DNA of 64,000 bases from an uncultured Acetobacteroides sp. (GTDB lineage: Bacteria; Bacteroidota; Bacteroidia; Bacteroidales; ZOR0009): NCBI RefSeq assembly GCF_963678165.1, contig NZ_OY782755.1, positions 248,001-312,000 on the forward strand, in the 5' to 3' direction. Numbering within the stretch: the stretch's first letter is position 1; each line of letters begins with the position of its first letter. Below the pieces are notes generated by a model. It searched no databases. It was not told the origin of the DNA and saw nothing but the letters and a program-made list of their open reading frames with translations. Of the stretch, positions 1 through 7,516 are shown one piece after another. Made by a program: the position numbers and the translations under genes.

Positions 1-410
1 CGGAACAGCACGGGATCGAGGTTGAAGTAGTGGCTCAACCCGGTGCAAACCCCGCCGATAACCATGCCGTTGGGGTCGCGGTAAAATTTCTTGTAGGCCA
101 TAGGGTTTCGTTTTTGATCGTTTGTGTAAGCCGATTGGAAAGTGGTGCCTGCATCCAGATCCTCCTCGTCGCCGAGGGTGGCAATGGCCTGCTTTACCAT
201 TCGGAGGTTAACTACCTGCTGTGCCGACTTAATCTCTTGGGCGAATAGCTCGGCTATCCGGGCCTCGATATCGGAGATGATCTCCTCGCCACCGGCCTGC
301 GAGGCGTACTTGCGCTTGATGGCTTCGAGGTAGGTGTTCAGGCGGGCGTAGGCGTCGTCGTCTACCACAAAGCTCATTCCTCCGATATTAACTGATAGTG
401 TTGTCTTCAT
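1..410 (-). CDS. PspC domain-containing protein (3' part outside window)
   Basis: The leftward frame starts at ATG 410 and runs off the left edge, leaving 136 residues. The first ~95 residues are acidic and probably helical (MKTTLSVNIGGMSFVVDDDA..., then a stretch rich in E, I and A). This is the usual cytoplasmic N-terminal part of large Bacteroidota PspC proteins. From about residue 103 the sequence MAYKKFYRDPNGMVIGGVCTG begins a PspC domain (the phage-shock-protein C fold with the GGVCxGLSxYF signature), normally followed by membrane segments, which are not in view here. In this phylum such genes often follow a PadR regulator; none is visible beside it. Function is envelope-stress related by family only. 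The assignment to PspC is firm; the full architecture is inferred. Confidence 0.85.
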   Translation of the reverse strand, partial: MKTTLSVNIGGMSFVVDDDAYARLNTYLEAIKRKYASQAGGEEIISDIEARIAELFAQEIKSAQQVVNLRMVKQAIATLGDEEDLDAGTTFQSAYTNDQKRNPMAYKKFYRDPNGMVIGGVCTGLSHYFNLDPVLF

Positions 411-629
411 ACCAAATACTGTTTAATGCACTTTATTCTGTTTTGCAAGTATAACGCTTAAGCCCTGTACTTGGTTACACATAGTAGTATAACTTTTTCC
501 AATTTTTTTGAAGACGTTGGCCAAAATTGCTGATGTATTGGCTCTTATATCTTCAAAAAAAGTTGATGTAACCTGTGCGAATCGCCAATTTGACCTCCTT
601 TTTTGTAGCTTTACCCAAAACAAAACGCA

Positions 630-1427
630 ATGCCAATAGCCGAACTCCGAAAAATGGCGGCCTCTGCCACCTCCGATGGGATGGTGAGCTACCGCCTATC
701 AACCCTCGATGGTGAGGTGTGCATGAATGAGCTTATAGGAACCCCCATCAGCCTAAGATTTACCGGCACCATTCGGTGCATCGGCTGCGGGAGCATCACC
801 AAGAAGACGTTTGGGCAGGGGTACTGCTACCGCTGCTTCATTTCGTTGCCCGAAACCGAGCCCTGCCTGCTGAAGCCGCACCTGTGCCAGGCGCATCTGG
901 GGGTTGCCCGCGACATGGCCTACGCCCAGGAGCACTGCCTTATCAACCACTACGTGTACCTGGCCCGTTCGGGTGGCCTTAAGGTGGGCGTTACCCGCCA
1001 CACGCAAATCCCCACGCGGTGGATCGACCAGGGAGCTTGCCAGGGCCTCGTTATTGCCCAAACGCCCAACCGCTACCTGGCGGGGGTAATCGAGGTGGAG
1101 CTCATGAAGCACTTCAGCGATAAAACCAACTGGCGGGCCATGCTCACCAACAGCGAACCCGATGTTAACCTGCTCGACGAGCGCGAGAGGGCTATCGGTG
1201 CGCTAAGCGGCGAGCTGGCGCAGTATGCCGTTACGGATGGGGTGATGCTGGATCTCTGCTACCCCGTTGAGGCGTACCCCGCAAAGGTTACCTCATTGAA
1301 CTTCGATAAAACATCGGAGGTTGAGGGTGTCCTGAAGGGCATCAGGGGGCAGTACCTGATCTTTGACGGGGGAAGGGTACTCAACCTGCGAACGTTTAGC
1401 GGCTACGAGGTGGAGCTTGGCTGGTAG
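630..1427 (+). CDS. DUF2797 family protein with zinc-knuckle
   Basis: 265 residues, starting at ATG 630. The N-terminal part carries two CxxC-type pairs (CIGCGSITKK... and CYRC, residues ~50-68) that look like a zinc site. They are followed by a GIY-YIG-like core: HYVYLARSGGLKVGVTR (about residues 105-122) and RWIDQGA, then an acidic LMKHFSDKTNWR helix. This matches DUF2797, a family of unknown biochemical role whose core resembles GIY-YIG nucleases. The gene stands alone between the divergent PspC gene and the convergent pepE. The family call is confident; nuclease activity is not shown. A short tandem-repeat array begins ~60 bp after the stop codon. Confidence 0.82.
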   Translation: MPIAELRKMAASATSDGMVSYRLSTLDGEVCMNELIGTPISLRFTGTIRCIGCGSITKKTFGQGYCYRCFISLPETEPCLLKPHLCQAHLGVARDMAYAQEHCLINHYVYLARSGGLKVGVTRHTQIPTRWIDQGACQGLVIAQTPNRYLAGVIEVELMKHFSDKTNWRAMLTNSEPDVNLLDERERAIGALSGELAQYAVTDGVMLDLCYPVEAYPAKVTSLNFDKTSEVEGVLKGIRGQYLIFDGGRVLNLRTFSGYEVELGW

Positions 1428-1484
1428 GCAGGCCGTGCAGGCGGACATGCGCGCTGATTTTTTTTGCGCTTCCTTCAAAAGCCT

Positions 1485-1735
1485 ATTTCAAGCGTGAAAC
1501 GGCTTTCTGCGCTTTGCGGAAGTGCATTTCAAGAGTGAAATGGCTTTCCGCGCTTTGCGGAAGTGCATTTCAAGGGTGAAATGGCTTTCCGCGCTTTGCG
1601 GAAGTGCATTTCAAGGATGAAATGGCTTTCCGCGGTTTGCGGAAGTGTATTTCAAGCGTGAAACGGCTTTCCGCAGTTTGCGGAAGAGCATTTCAAGGGT
1701 GAAACGGCTTTCCGCAGCCAGCGGAAGCGCATTTG
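1485..1735. repeat. Array A: six tandem 41-bp units, each with two hairpins
   Basis: The phase marker GGCTTTC recurs at 1501, 1542, 1583, 1624, 1665 and 1706, a strict 41-bp period. Each unit holds two inverted repeats: TTCCGC-(5 nt)-GCGGAA and ATTTCA-(4 nt)-TGAAAT. Between units the arms are nearly invariant while the loops vary (GCTTT, GGTTT, AGTTT, AGCCA in the first; AGCG, AGAG, AGGG, AGGA in the second), so the pairing rather than the loop seems to be kept. The array lies between the 3' ends of two convergent genes and contains no plausible gene. Confidence 0.95.
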
Positions 1736-1792
1736 CCCGACCAAACGGCGCTTTCTCCGATAAGCTGGAGGGGTTGGGATCATCCGAATAGA

Positions 1793-1827
1793 AAAAGCAC
1801 CGTAGCTTTTGCTGCTACGGTGCTTTT
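1793..1827. terminator. Bidirectional terminator between convergent genes
   Basis: A perfect 14-bp stem, AAAAGCACCGTAGC / GCTACGGTGCTTTT, with a 7-nt loop. A-rich and T-rich flanks on both sides suit termination in either direction, for the DUF2797 gene and for pepE. Confidence 0.85.
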
Positions 1828-1852
1828 CTATGGCTATCGGCTAAGGTTTTAC

Positions 1853-2548
1853 CTAAAGCTTTAGCGCGTTGATGTCGGTAATCTCGATTGGCGCCTGGCC
1901 GTACTTGAACACCCGGATGGGCTTGGGGCCTATGAGCTGGTATTCGCTGCCCTCTAGGCGGATCATGCAGCCCTCGCGGAGGCCAAGCACGGTCATATCC
2001 TGGTTCAGCGCGATGAACTCCTCAATACGCTGCTCGCGGGTTTCGCCGGCGTGGCCGTCGGGATGGGCGTCGAGGTAGTGGGGGTTAATCTGGAAGGGGA
2101 TTAGGTTGAGCGCGTTGAACGACTCTGGCTCCACAACGGGCATGTCGTTGGTGGTGCGAATGGTGGGGCAGGCCATGTTCGATCCGGCGCTCCACCCGAT
2201 GTAAGGCGTTCCGCATTGCACCTTGCTGCGGATGGCATCAACTAGTCCGTTATTCTGTACGCACTGCAGCAGGCGGAAGGTGTTGCCCCCACCTACAACG
2301 ATAGCCTCAGCCTTTTCTACGGCTTCAACAGCGTTGTCGAAATGGTGAATCGACTTAACCGCTACGCCAACTTCGGCCAGGCGGTTGGCCACCTTGGCCT
2401 CGTACTCGTCGTACGAGAAGGTTACCGCCGCGTAGGGGATGAAGAGCACGCTTTTAACATCGCCCAAGAAGCTGCGGATTTCGTTTTTGGGGTATTCGAG
2501 ATACTGTTCTCCAGCGTTGGTGGAGTTGCTTATTAGGAGTAATCTCAT
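1853..2548 (-). CDS. pepE: Peptidase E, Asp-specific dipeptidase (S51)
   Basis: 231 residues, ATG at 2548. Cytoplasmic serine dipeptidase that cleaves Asp-X dipeptides. The nucleophile is S120 in GWSAGSN, H157 lies in NPHYLD and D135 in TTNDMP. These are the same residue numbers as the catalytic set of the Salmonella enzyme, so the protein is full length and collinear. VVGGGNTFRLL (residues 84-94) is the family's glycine-rich strand-turn. It ends 19 bp downstream of the ThiF-like gene on the same strand and may be co-transcribed with it. Peptide salvage is the expected role. Confidence 0.96.
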   Translation of the reverse strand: MRLLLISNSTNAGEQYLEYPKNEIRSFLGDVKSVLFIPYAAVTFSYDEYEAKVANRLAEVGVAVKSIHHFDNAVEAVEKAEAIVVGGGNTFRLLQCVQNNGLVDAIRSKVQCGTPYIGWSAGSNMACPTIRTTNDMPVVEPESFNALNLIPFQINPHYLDAHPDGHAGETREQRIEEFIALNQDMTVLGLREGCMIRLEGSEYQLIGPKPIRVFKYGQAPIEITDINALKL

Positions 2549-2566
2549 GGTCGGCTTTTATTTAGA

Positions 2567-3262
2567 TTAAAGTTGTTCCGTTTCAAAGGTATTTACGTCG
2601 CACTTTCGGAGGAAGGAGCATGCTTTCCCAAGAAGCGCGTTTATGGCTACCGCTGCCGCTGCGCCTCCCGATATGGAGCTTACGTAGCTGGGGTAGTAGT
2701 AGTCCGACTTGTAGATTGCATCGATGTCGGCAATAGCCTTGCCAATCAGCGGCAGCACATCCTTGCCGGTAGCGCAGAGCAGGTACGAGTGGAAGTTGCA
2801 GCCGGTAGTCCAAACCAGAATCTTGTCTTTCCGTTGGCAGTAGTCCCCAACCAGCTGCAGGATTTCCTTGCTGTAGCTGGCGTAGATCACGATCTCGATA
2901 TCGTCGAGGATATCGTCGATGTTGGAGGCGCGAATCTCCACATTCTTGATGTTGACGCGCTCCACCAGCCGCATGTTGATGAGCTTTTCCTTGATGGCGA
3001 TGGTCTTCAGCTTGCCGATATCGCCCTTGGCAAACAGGCTTCCCTGCGGAAGGGTGAACTCATCGATGGTGCGGTAATCTACCACCTTGATGCTGCTCAC
3101 GCCGGTGGTGATCAGCGCCAGGAGCGTGCTTACCCCAACGCCGGTTAGCCCAACGACGGCTATCCTAGAGCTTTTCAGCTTGGTTATCTCGTCGGGGCCC
3201 AGCCCTTCGAGCTCCATTATACGGGCAAAACGCCGCTTCTCCCAGTCAACAAGTTTATCCAT
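2567..3262 (-). CDS. Stand-alone ThiF/MoeB/HesA-fold protein
   Basis: 231 residues, ATG at 3262. The N-terminus, KRRFARIMELEGLGPDEITKL, and the following SRIAVVGLTGVGVSTLLAL strand-loop-helix (residues ~32-51) match the start of E1-like adenylyltransferase domains. They are followed by VVDYRTID at the end of beta-2. The canonical GxGGxG loop is altered to GLTGVG, and the usual N-L-x-R-Q segment that holds the adenylation arginine reads LPQGSL. The zinc CxxC pairs of MoeB/ThiF are absent. The fold is therefore clear but a canonical adenylation reaction is doubtful. No ThiS- or MoaD-like partner lies nearby; pepE follows on the same strand. Confidence 0.75.
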   Translation of the reverse strand: MDKLVDWEKRRFARIMELEGLGPDEITKLKSSRIAVVGLTGVGVSTLLALITTGVSSIKVVDYRTIDEFTLPQGSLFAKGDIGKLKTIAIKEKLINMRLVERVNIKNVEIRASNIDDILDDIEIVIYASYSKEILQLVGDYCQRKDKILVWTTGCNFHSYLLCATGKDVLPLIGKAIADIDAIYKSDYYYPSYVSSISGGAAAAVAINALLGKACSFLRKCDVNTFETEQL

Positions 3263-3347
3263 GGTGTGTCTGCAAATGCGGTCGAAATTTACGGCTTAAT
3301 TTTGGGTTCCCAAAGATAGGTAAAGCGCGCCTGCGATAAAAGAAAAA

Positions 3348-3367
3348 AGCCTCCAGCATGGGAGGCT
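3348..3367 (-). terminator. Terminator of the sigma/anti-sigma/OMP operon
   Basis: AGCCTCC-(6 nt)-GGAGGCT stem. Read leftward it is followed by TTTTTTCTTTT. It sits 31 bp after the stop codon of the outer-membrane protein gene. Confidence 0.85.
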
Positions 3368-3397
3368 CCTTCGGATTTGTTTATGTTGGGGGTGGTT

Positions 3398-4315
3398 CTA
3401 GAAGTTTAGCGTAACGCCTGCCGCAAAGGGGTAGAGCTCGGGGCCCTTGCCGTCTTGGAACATCTTGGTTAGCGAGTAGGTCGCGTAAACGCCCCAGTCG
3501 TGGTAGCCCAGCTTGGCCATTAAGCTAGCGCGGAAGGGGTTTAGGTAAAACGAATTCCAAACCTTGTCCTTTTTCTTGCCGTGGTCGTCCACAACAATCT
3601 TGGTGTGCGAGTTCAGTAGCAGCGATCCAACAATGCCGAACGAGGCGTACATCGATCTATCGCCACCTCCGTTAACCTCGATGGCTACCGGAACGTTCAG
3701 CCACCAATCGGTTAGCTTGGTTTTTCTGATATTCTTTCCGCTATACTCCTGCATGTTTTTTAGCTCCATAACGTTCATCTTTCCGTTATCTTTTACAAGC
3801 GTAATGTCGTTTTCGAAGCGGTAGTTGTGCCACTCGGTACCAACACCTGCCGTTAGACCCACATACTTGCAGATGGGCTGGCTTACGCTGGTCAGGTTCA
3901 GCACCACGTTGATGGACTTGGAGTGGTTAAGGTCCATCAAGTCGTACCTTTCGCCATTAGCGCCAACTGGTACGCTGGTGCCCCCGTTGCTGTTGAAGTA
4001 GGTGTTGATACCCAGCCCAAAGCCGTCGAGGTGCGAGTGAAACTTCTTATCCTTATTGTGGCGGCCAGTCCAAACCGAGATATCTCCCGATTTGTCCTCG
4101 AATACGTAGATTCCTTTCTTTCCGAGCTTAACCACTACGGTGTCGATACCCTCTTTAATGTTATCTCGTGAGCTGCCATCTCCCGAATTCTTTACGATAA
4201 CGGTATCTACCGATATCTTCTGGTCAACCTTAACGGTATCCTTCTTTTCCTGTGCATTCGATACTCCCGCAAGAAGTAGAGAGGCGGATAGTAGTGCTAA
4301 TAATTGCTTATTCAT
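3398..4315 (-). CDS. Putative outer-membrane beta-barrel protein
   Basis: 305 residues, ATG at 4315. A signal peptide (MNKQLLALLSASLLLAGVSNA|Q) is followed by a polar, K- and D-rich region to about residue 90. After that, alternating aromatic/polar strands continue to a terminal ...YPFAAGVTLNF. A final strand ending in F is typical of Bacteroidota beta-barrels. I do not recognise a named family. It is the last gene of a leftward cluster, 56 bp after the anti-sigma gene, and is followed by a strong terminator. The context suggests it is a target or partner of the ECF sigma system. The role is unknown. Confidence 0.7.
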   Translation of the reverse strand: MNKQLLALLSASLLLAGVSNAQEKKDTVKVDQKISVDTVIVKNSGDGSSRDNIKEGIDTVVVKLGKKGIYVFEDKSGDISVWTGRHNKDKKFHSHLDGFGLGINTYFNSNGGTSVPVGANGERYDLMDLNHSKSINVVLNLTSVSQPICKYVGLTAGVGTEWHNYRFENDITLVKDNGKMNVMELKNMQEYSGKNIRKTKLTDWWLNVPVAIEVNGGGDRSMYASFGIVGSLLLNSHTKIVVDDHGKKKDKVWNSFYLNPFRASLMAKLGYHDWGVYATYSLTKMFQDGKGPELYPFAAGVTLNF

Positions 4316-4371
4316 GGTTTTACGTTTTTTGGGTTTTGTTTTGCAGTATGACGATGAGCTATCTGGGAAAG

Positions 4372-5481
4372 TTACTTGAGCCCATCATTTTTTTTCGAGT
4401 ATTTTAGGTAACCCGCCTCAATGTTCATTGCTACAAGATTTCCGTCTGCATCATACTTGCTCGAGTACTCGATATTGGTTCCAAAAATGGAGTTAAGGCT
4501 GCTGATGGCACGTGCAATAAAGACGCCCTTACGCCTTCCCTTTGCATCGCTTATTTTCTGAGAAATCGTTTCGGATTCCGTTTTGGCCTTTTCCAGAAAA
4601 GCAGCCAAATTCGTCGCAATCTCTTTATTCGAAGAGCTGCCGTCTGCTGTTTTTGCTGATGCCGCTTGATCTGGCTTAATGCTGAGACTTGCAAGGTGGT
4701 CGCCATGCTCCTGTACAACCCTTGCTTCGCCTACAGAGGCGATGTAGGCAATTTCGGAATGCTCTCGCACAACAACAGCCGAGTCCTGATTGGCGCTACT
4801 CGAATTGGTGCCACCATTAATCTTTTGGATGGAGCTCGTTGTGCTCCTTCGGTCGTTGGATTGTTGCGCTAGCTGCTCACCGTTTATGGGTTTGGATGTG
4901 GATGTTGCTTGTCTAATGGCATCGTTCGTGTTCTGCGGAGCAACCACCATTTTAGGCGCAGCATTGTTGCTGAGCTCTTTTACCTGCTCTTCGTGTATCG
5001 TAAAGTAGAAAACAAGAAGCACAGCAGCGGCAATGCCCGAGTATGCCACAAGGTTTCGCTTAAGCCCCGATTTGAAGACATTCTTCTTGAGCTCGTCTTT
5101 GAATGGGCATATTACCTTTTCCTCCTCTAGCTTCGTCTGCTGAAATAGGTCAAAGTCAACCTTAAGCTTCGCATTAGCGGCAATTGACTCATCTAAGATG
5201 ACCTTTTCGGGAGGGGTAATGTCATGCTCCAGCTCGGCAACGCAGAGGTAGTCGAACGAGGAAAGTTCGTATCCGATCTTAGGATCGCGCTTCACCAGAA
5301 TGCTCGAAAAATCCTCGCTGGTAATATTGCAATCGGCGGTTTGCTCCATAAGCAGGTAAAACTCCTCCTCTAAATCGGGATTGGCTGCAAGAAAGCGTAA
5401 AAGCCCTTCAACCAACTCGTCGGAGAGGTTTCCGTCAAAGTAGTCGAGGAAATATTCCTCGTAGTTCTTTCTAGTAATCAT
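4372..5481 (-). CDS. Putative transmembrane anti-sigma factor
   Basis: 369 residues, ATG at 5481, starting 2 bp after the sigma gene ends. The N-terminal ~140 residues are acidic and cytoplasmic-like (NYEEYFLDYFDGNLSDELVEGLLRFL..., a zinc-less anti-sigma-like helical region). One membrane segment follows at about residues 143-165 (NLVAYSGIAAAVLLVFYFTI), then a low-complexity S/N/Q-rich periplasmic region and a C-terminal GIxSLNSIFGTNIEYSSKYD segment. This layout matches Bacteroidota anti-sigma proteins encoded directly behind ECF sigma factors. The homology is not strong enough to call it FecR. Its likely role is to sequester the adjacent sigma factor until an envelope signal arrives. Confidence 0.72.
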   Translation of the reverse strand: MITRKNYEEYFLDYFDGNLSDELVEGLLRFLAANPDLEEEFYLLMEQTADCNITSEDFSSILVKRDPKIGYELSSFDYLCVAELEHDITPPEKVILDESIAANAKLKVDFDLFQQTKLEEEKVICPFKDELKKNVFKSGLKRNLVAYSGIAAAVLLVFYFTIHEEQVKELSNNAAPKMVVAPQNTNDAIRQATSTSKPINGEQLAQQSNDRRSTTSSIQKINGGTNSSSANQDSAVVVREHSEIAYIASVGEARVVQEHGDHLASLSIKPDQAASAKTADGSSSNKEIATNLAAFLEKAKTESETISQKISDAKGRRKGVFIARAISSLNSIFGTNIEYSSKYDADGNLVAMNIEAGYLKYSKKNDGLK

Positions 5482-5483
5482 GG

Positions 5484-5969
5484 CTATATTACGTTCTCAA
5501 TTTTACCAATGTAGTTCTTTAAGAAAAGGCGAGCGCGGTAGATGTACACCTTAACCTGCGACTCGCTTAGACCAGTGATGTTCCCTATTTCATCGTAGCT
5601 GTATCCCTCATAATCGCGCAAAAGTATTACCGATTTCTGATCTTCGGGAAGCAGCGAAAGCCCTTTTTGCAAAATTTCCTTTAAATCGGGGCTTACGGTC
5701 GAAACCGAATCGGTGACGCGCTCAAGTCCCATATCTTCACCAATACGCTGCCTTTTACGGATATGGTCGATGGTAGCATGATACACCGTGGTAAACAAGT
5801 AGGATTTTGCTTTCTCAAATGCTATTTCTCCGACTCTTATCCAAAGTTTCTCAAAGGTATCTTGTACAATATCGTGGCATAAATCGCCATCCTTTAGCAT
5901 TTTTACAGCAAATCTGTAAATGCTATCAGCATAAAGGTCAACGCATTTATTATACTCGTGTGGAGTCAT
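5484..5969 (-). CDS. ECF (sigma-70 family) RNA polymerase sigma factor
   Basis: 161 residues, ATG at 5969. Region 2 spans about residues 8-75 (DLCHDIVQDTFEKLWIR, then SYLFTTVYHATIDHIRKR). Region 4 spans about 105-155 (LPEDQKSVILLRDYEGYSYDEIGNITG, then SESQVKVYIYRARLFLKNYIG, a helix-turn-helix). There is no region 3, as expected of ECF factors. It is the first gene of a tight sigma/anti-sigma/outer-membrane-protein operon and is divergent from the phosphatase gene at 6175. Autoregulation from the 5970-6174 gap is plausible but not shown. Confidence 0.92.
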   Translation of the reverse strand: MTPHEYNKCVDLYADSIYRFAVKMLKDGDLCHDIVQDTFEKLWIRVGEIAFEKAKSYLFTTVYHATIDHIRKRQRIGEDMGLERVTDSVSTVSPDLKEILQKGLSLLPEDQKSVILLRDYEGYSYDEIGNITGLSESQVKVYIYRARLFLKNYIGKIENVI

Positions 5970-6174
5970 CTGTTTTCTTAGGTTTTTGCTATGACGATTT
6001 ATTCCCCCTAAAGTTACAGGAGACTAAAGGTAAAATGAATATTTTTGCCCCTCACCCTAAGGGTAATTTTTCTTAGGGATAGCTTGAAAACAATGCAATG
6101 TTCATGTTGGGGCAAAACGGTTAAACGTTGCTATCGTGGATATTCATCATATAAAGTAAATATCAGGTCACTAA

Positions 6175-6963
6175 ATGAAACGAATTTTTGGAGTAGTAGC
6201 AATTGCTGGAGTATTGTTGCTTGTAAGCGGCAAGCCAGCAGAGAAGAGTCAAGGTGCTGTTGCATCGGATTACCTTATCCAGGCTGTTTTGTGGTATCAG
6301 TCGTCTCCCGAGATGCAGGCGCTTTACCTGCAGGGGTTCAATATGGCAAAGATGAATCTTGCCTCTTTTGTCAAGGATCGAAAAGATAAGCCACAGGCTG
6401 TTGTTGTCGACATCGATGAAACAATGCTCGATAACAGTCCATTACAGGGGCGTTTGATTCATACAGGAAAATCCTTTAAGCCTGAGATCTGGAAGGAGTG
6501 GTCAGATCTGGCTAAGGCAAAAGCGGTACCAGGTGCTGTTGATTTTACCAAGTTTGCCAAATCACTTGGAGTAACGGTAATCTTTATCAGCAATCGAGAC
6601 ACTTCCGAGATGTCAAATACGCTCAAAAATCTTAATGATGCGGGATTCGAATTTGCATCGAAGGAGAACATGTTCTTTAAAACAAACGAGTCATCTAAGG
6701 ATGCTCGTCGTAAGCAAGTTTCCGAAAAGTATGATATCGTAATGCTTATTGGCGACAATCTCTCCGATTTCAATACGGTGTTCGATACGCGTGATGGCTC
6801 TACCGAGTATGCCCGCCTAAACGAGCTGAAGAACCAGTTTGGCTATCGCTATATTGTTCTACCAAACCCGACCTACGGCGATTGGGAAAAGCCAATTACC
6901 AAGGGATGTAAATCCGAATTGGAAAAGTATAATGCTAGAGTTGCGAAGGTTGTTGGCTTCTAA
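6175..6963 (+). CDS. 5'-nucleotidase / acid phosphatase, e(P4) family
   Basis: 262 residues, ATG at 6175. Class C (DDDD) HAD phosphatase. The nucleophile motif VVVDIDETMLDNS has D79 and D81, motif II is FISNR (residues ~137-141) and the metal motif GDNLSDF is at 193-199. e(P4) proteins are normally outer-membrane lipoproteins that dephosphorylate nucleotides. Here the leader MKRIFGVVAIAGVLLLVSGK has no lipobox cysteine, the expected Cys position being G19/K20, so the protein is either periplasmic or has lost lipidation. Its TAA stop overlaps the stop codon of the convergent cyclo-ligase gene. Confidence 0.9.
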   Translation: MKRIFGVVAIAGVLLLVSGKPAEKSQGAVASDYLIQAVLWYQSSPEMQALYLQGFNMAKMNLASFVKDRKDKPQAVVVDIDETMLDNSPLQGRLIHTGKSFKPEIWKEWSDLAKAKAVPGAVDFTKFAKSLGVTVIFISNRDTSEMSNTLKNLNDAGFEFASKENMFFKTNESSKDARRKQVSEKYDIVMLIGDNLSDFNTVFDTRDGSTEYARLNELKNQFGYRYIVLPNPTYGDWEKPITKGCKSELEKYNARVAKVVGF

Positions 6964-7511
6964 CGGTTAATAATGCCTGCTTCTGTTACTACCATATCCA
7001 GTGGTACGTCGTGAGGATCGACAGGAACATTATCTACAATTTGGAAGCTGAAGGCTACGCCAATTTTCACTGCGACCGATTCCGAAAGGAGTCGGTCGTA
7101 GTAGCCTTTGCCTCGTCCCATTCGGTTGCAGCAGTTATCAAAGGCTACTCCTGGCACTATTACCAAATCAATATTGCAGATATCAACCTTATCGTCTGAT
7201 GTTGGCTCTAGAATCCCGAATACGGGCTCTGGCTTCATTTTCTCTGTCCCTTCAAATCTCACGAGTTCTAGATCATCGCCATTGATTAAGGGTAGGTATA
7301 CTTTCTTACATTTCGACCAGTGTTCAACTGTCTTGTGCGTCATAACCTCATCGCTCATCGACCAGTAAGCCAAAATGGACGATGCTTTCTTGAATGATTC
7401 AGTCTCTTCTATTTGTGCAAATATGGCATCCGAGGTTCTCTCCCAGTCTTTCTTATTCTGTTCGTTTTTCAGCACCTTGATACGATTCCTCAATTCTTTC
7501 TTGGTGGTCAT
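6960..7511 (-). CDS. 5-formyltetrahydrofolate cyclo-ligase
   Basis: 183 residues using ATG 7511 (MTTKKELRNRIK...). An upstream in-frame ATG at 7550 would add 13 residues inside the neighbouring gene and is less likely. The enzyme converts 5-formyl-THF to 5,10-methenyl-THF with ATP in the cytoplasm. The signature NRMGRGKGYYDRLL (Mg-ATP loop) and the final VPLDMVVTEAG are present, and the length is typical. It begins 5 bp after the stop of the large gene upstream, so the two are probably translated from one mRNA. The 3' end overlaps the stop codon of the convergent phosphatase gene by 4 nt. Confidence 0.93.
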   Translation of the reverse strand: MTTKKELRNRIKVLKNEQNKKDWERTSDAIFAQIEETESFKKASSILAYWSMSDEVMTHKTVEHWSKCKKVYLPLINGDDLELVRFEGTEKMKPEPVFGILEPTSDDKVDICNIDLVIVPGVAFDNCCNRMGRGKGYYDRLLSESVAVKIGVAFSFQIVDNVPVDPHDVPLDMVVTEAGIINR

Positions 7512-7516
7512 AATTG

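Noticed and set aside
423-623. 66-codon leftward frame before the PspC gene
   Set aside because: No domain, poor codon style, and it fills the divergent promoter gap.
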